DNA of 64,000 nt from Paenibacillus sp. FSL R7-0273. Its GTDB lineage: Bacteria > Bacillota > Bacilli > Paenibacillales > Paenibacillaceae. Below are positions 62,976-64,000 of this stretch, one piece after another. The number at the start of each line of letters is the position of its first letter. Within the stretch, counting starts at the first letter, position 1. The position numbers were made by a program, and so were the translations under genes. Under the pieces are notes generated by a model that saw nothing but the letters and a program-made list of their open reading frames with translations, did not search any database and was not told the origin of the DNA. Location: the NCBI RefSeq assembly GCF_000758625.1, contig NZ_CP009283.1:4599501-4663500 (forward strand), in the 5' to 3' direction.

Positions 62976-63146
62976 CAGAAAGTCTGGACTTGCAACCGCT
63001 GTTATTCTCGAATCCACATTATTGTCCGCTATACAGATTAACTTATAGATTTCTTATTTGGGCTTTGCCGTGACTCCAGAGAATGTTTGGACTTCCGGCC
63101 GCTGTTGTCTGCAGATTTCCTGATTTTATCCGCTGTTCGCGGTTGA
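62976..63146. repeat. Imperfect direct repeat in the parE-parC gap
   Basis: Copy A (from 62976) and copy B (from 63078) share AGTCTGGACTTG/ATGTTTGGACTTC, then CCGCTGTT, and again CCGCT about 40 bases later. Copy B also carries the hairpin arms GTCTGCAGATTTC (63107-63119) and GAAATCCGCAGAC (63145-63157), matching at 12 of 13 positions. Confidence 0.6.
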
Positions 63147-63397
63147 AATCCGCAGACAGCATATGCTTCCGTAGCTAGCTTTTCTGCGAAAAGCTTTCAG
63201 ACGGTCGCAGTCGCTCCTACAGTTCCAAAATTCCCTTCCGCCACTTCTCCTAATAAAAGTATAAAAGTTGAATCTTTATAGCAAGGTTGAAATTCAAGAA
63301 TAAAGGCGAACGTTGCCGCCTTGCAGGCTTTACTCTGCTCCGTTCCTCTAATCATCAAGCTTTTAGAAACCGGAAGCAATCGTCACTTCCGCTAAGA

Positions 63398-63423
63398 CCA
63401 TGCCGTCAGAATCTGCGGCATGG
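63398..63423 (-). terminator. Possible terminator after parE
   Basis: CCATGCCG (63398-63405) pairs perfectly with CGGCATGG (63416-63423) around ten bases. On the minus strand the T content after it is weak. Lies 72 bases beyond the parE stop codon. Confidence 0.45.
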
Positions 63424-63494
63424 CTAAAGCAAAGGCGGGTTATTGAGCATCCCGCCGTAAACTGCAGAGCTGAATGACCACCAATTGGCCATTC

Positions 63495-64000
63495 CTACTC
63501 AATTATTTCCGTAAAATCAACATTCTCAACGATCCAGCGCTTGCGCGGGTCGACCTTGTCGCCCATCAGCGTGGAGACGCGGCGTTCCGCCTTGGCGGCA
63601 TCCTCAATCTGCACCTGGAGCAGGGTACGGGTATCCTGATTCATCGTGGTTTCCCACAGCTGGTCAGGGTTCATCTCACCAAGCCCCTTATAGCGCTGAA
63701 GCTCAAAGTTCTTGCCGAACTCCTTCAGGTAATTCTGCAGCTCTTCATCGCTCCACGCGTAGCGCACCGTCTCCAGCTTGCCCGATTTGCGGGTCAGCTT
63801 GTACAGCGGCGGCTGGGCAATAAAGACCTTACCGGCATCAATCAGCGGCTTCATGTAACGGTAGAAGAAGGTCAGCAGAAGGACCTGGATATGTGCACCG
63901 TCAGTATCGGCATCAGTCATAATAATGATTTTGGAATAATTGCTGTCTTCTACGGCAAAATCCGGGCCAATCCCTGCACCGATTGCAGAAATAATAGCTT
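63495..64000 (-). CDS. parE: DNA topoisomerase IV subunit B (5' part outside window)
   Basis: The C-terminal 168 codons are present and the frame stays open to the window edge. The TOPRIM Asp pair is in [34 protein letters not shown] follows, and the C-terminus reads [18 protein letters not shown]. GyrB and ParE share this end, but its place directly before parC indicates ParE. It supplies the ATP-driven DNA gate of topoisomerase IV. The distance to parC (574 bases) is unusual, as the two genes are normally adjacent or overlap. Confidence 0.93.
   Translation of the reverse strand, partial: AIISAIGAGIGPDFAVEDSNYSKIIIMTDADTDGAHIQVLLLTFFYRYMKPLIDAGKVFIAQPPLYKLTRKSGKLETVRYAWSDEELQNYLKEFGKNFELQRYKGLGEMNPDQLWETTMNQDTRTLLQVQIEDAAKAERRVSTLMGDKVDPRKRWIVENVDFTEIIE

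Larger units (their letters stand above)
62921..63494. other. Gap between parE and parC with repeats
   Basis: The 574-base gap has an imperfect direct repeat of about 68 bases (62976-63042 and 63078-63146), an inverted repeat with GTCTGC arms at 63107-63157, and hairpins at 63177-63195 (AGCTTTTC arms) and 63398-63423 (CCATGCCG arms). No gene or RNA family was recognised. Confidence 0.7.

Noticed and set aside
1..64000. tRNA, rRNA, insertion sequences or prophage
   Set aside because: I found no transposase, integrase, phage structural gene or tRNA-like cloverleaf on reading either strand; short tRNA genes could still be missed by eye.

Overview
The window looks like a chromosomal segment of a Paenibacillus-type, sporulating low-redundancy Firmicute. 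The reasons are strong AGGAGG-type ribosome binding sites, frequent GTG/TTG starts, mid-GC composition, Lpl-type sugar ABC transporters with a YesM/YesN two-component pair, a yhbD-yhbE-yhbF bactofilin cluster, L25/Ctc, DUF1796 and CgeB-like proteins. The genus is inferred from gene content. I see no rRNA, tRNA, CRISPR, prophage or insertion sequence.

Layout. 1-7.9 kb: a huge Ser/Thr kinase-ATPase signalling protein that runs off the left edge, co-transcribed with an unknown polytopic membrane protein, then small metabolic or accessory genes (GNAT, TIM-barrel, DUF429). 8-14.3 kb: VOC and CBS proteins, then a four-gene signalling operon (PAS-SpoIIE phosphatase, RsbW-like kinase, chemoreceptor, STAS antagonist), then map. 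14.4-17.1 kb: CgeB-like and WbsX-like glycosyltransferases facing a small 12-residue-repeat protein. 17.2-20.9 kb: cysJI sulfite reductase. 21-26.2 kb: MFS/PadR pair, lspA, DUF421 protein, a 51-bp repeat array and an aldo/keto reductase. 26.3-31.6 kb: a phosphorelay operon (Hpt-REC-GGDEF-REC, single-domain REC, hybrid kinase). 31.8-33.5 kb: ACT plus UPF0210 pair. 33.6-37.1 kb: an ECF41 sigma factor with its AhpD-like partner and a matching promoter, then an MFS/MarR divergent pair with two palindromic operators. 37.1-40.3 kb: a second 51-bp repeat array, a DUF1796 protein, an MFS exporter and a repeat-filled intergenic region. 40.3-49.1 kb: a six-gene sugar ABC/two-component operon with a cre site and a direct-repeat site upstream. 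49.6-53.5 kb: SMP-30 lactonase, the bactofilin cluster and ribosomal L25. 53.8-60.3 kb: acetyltransferases, a Fur-box flavodoxin operon, AraC/VOC, a methyltransferase/pseudouridine synthase pair and a MarR regulator. 60.4-64 kb: parC and the 3' part of parE, separated by an unusual repeat-bearing gap.

The main theme is signal transduction: five separate sensory modules lie within 64 kb. The observations I find most worth checking are the chemoreceptor embedded in a partner-switching operon, the two related 51-bp hairpin-repeat arrays, the Fur-box flavodoxin coupled to an unrecognised protein, and the regulator-plus-operator pairs (ECF41, MarR, YhbD, YesN-like) whose sites can be read directly in the sequence. 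All functions come from motif recognition by eye; no database search was run.
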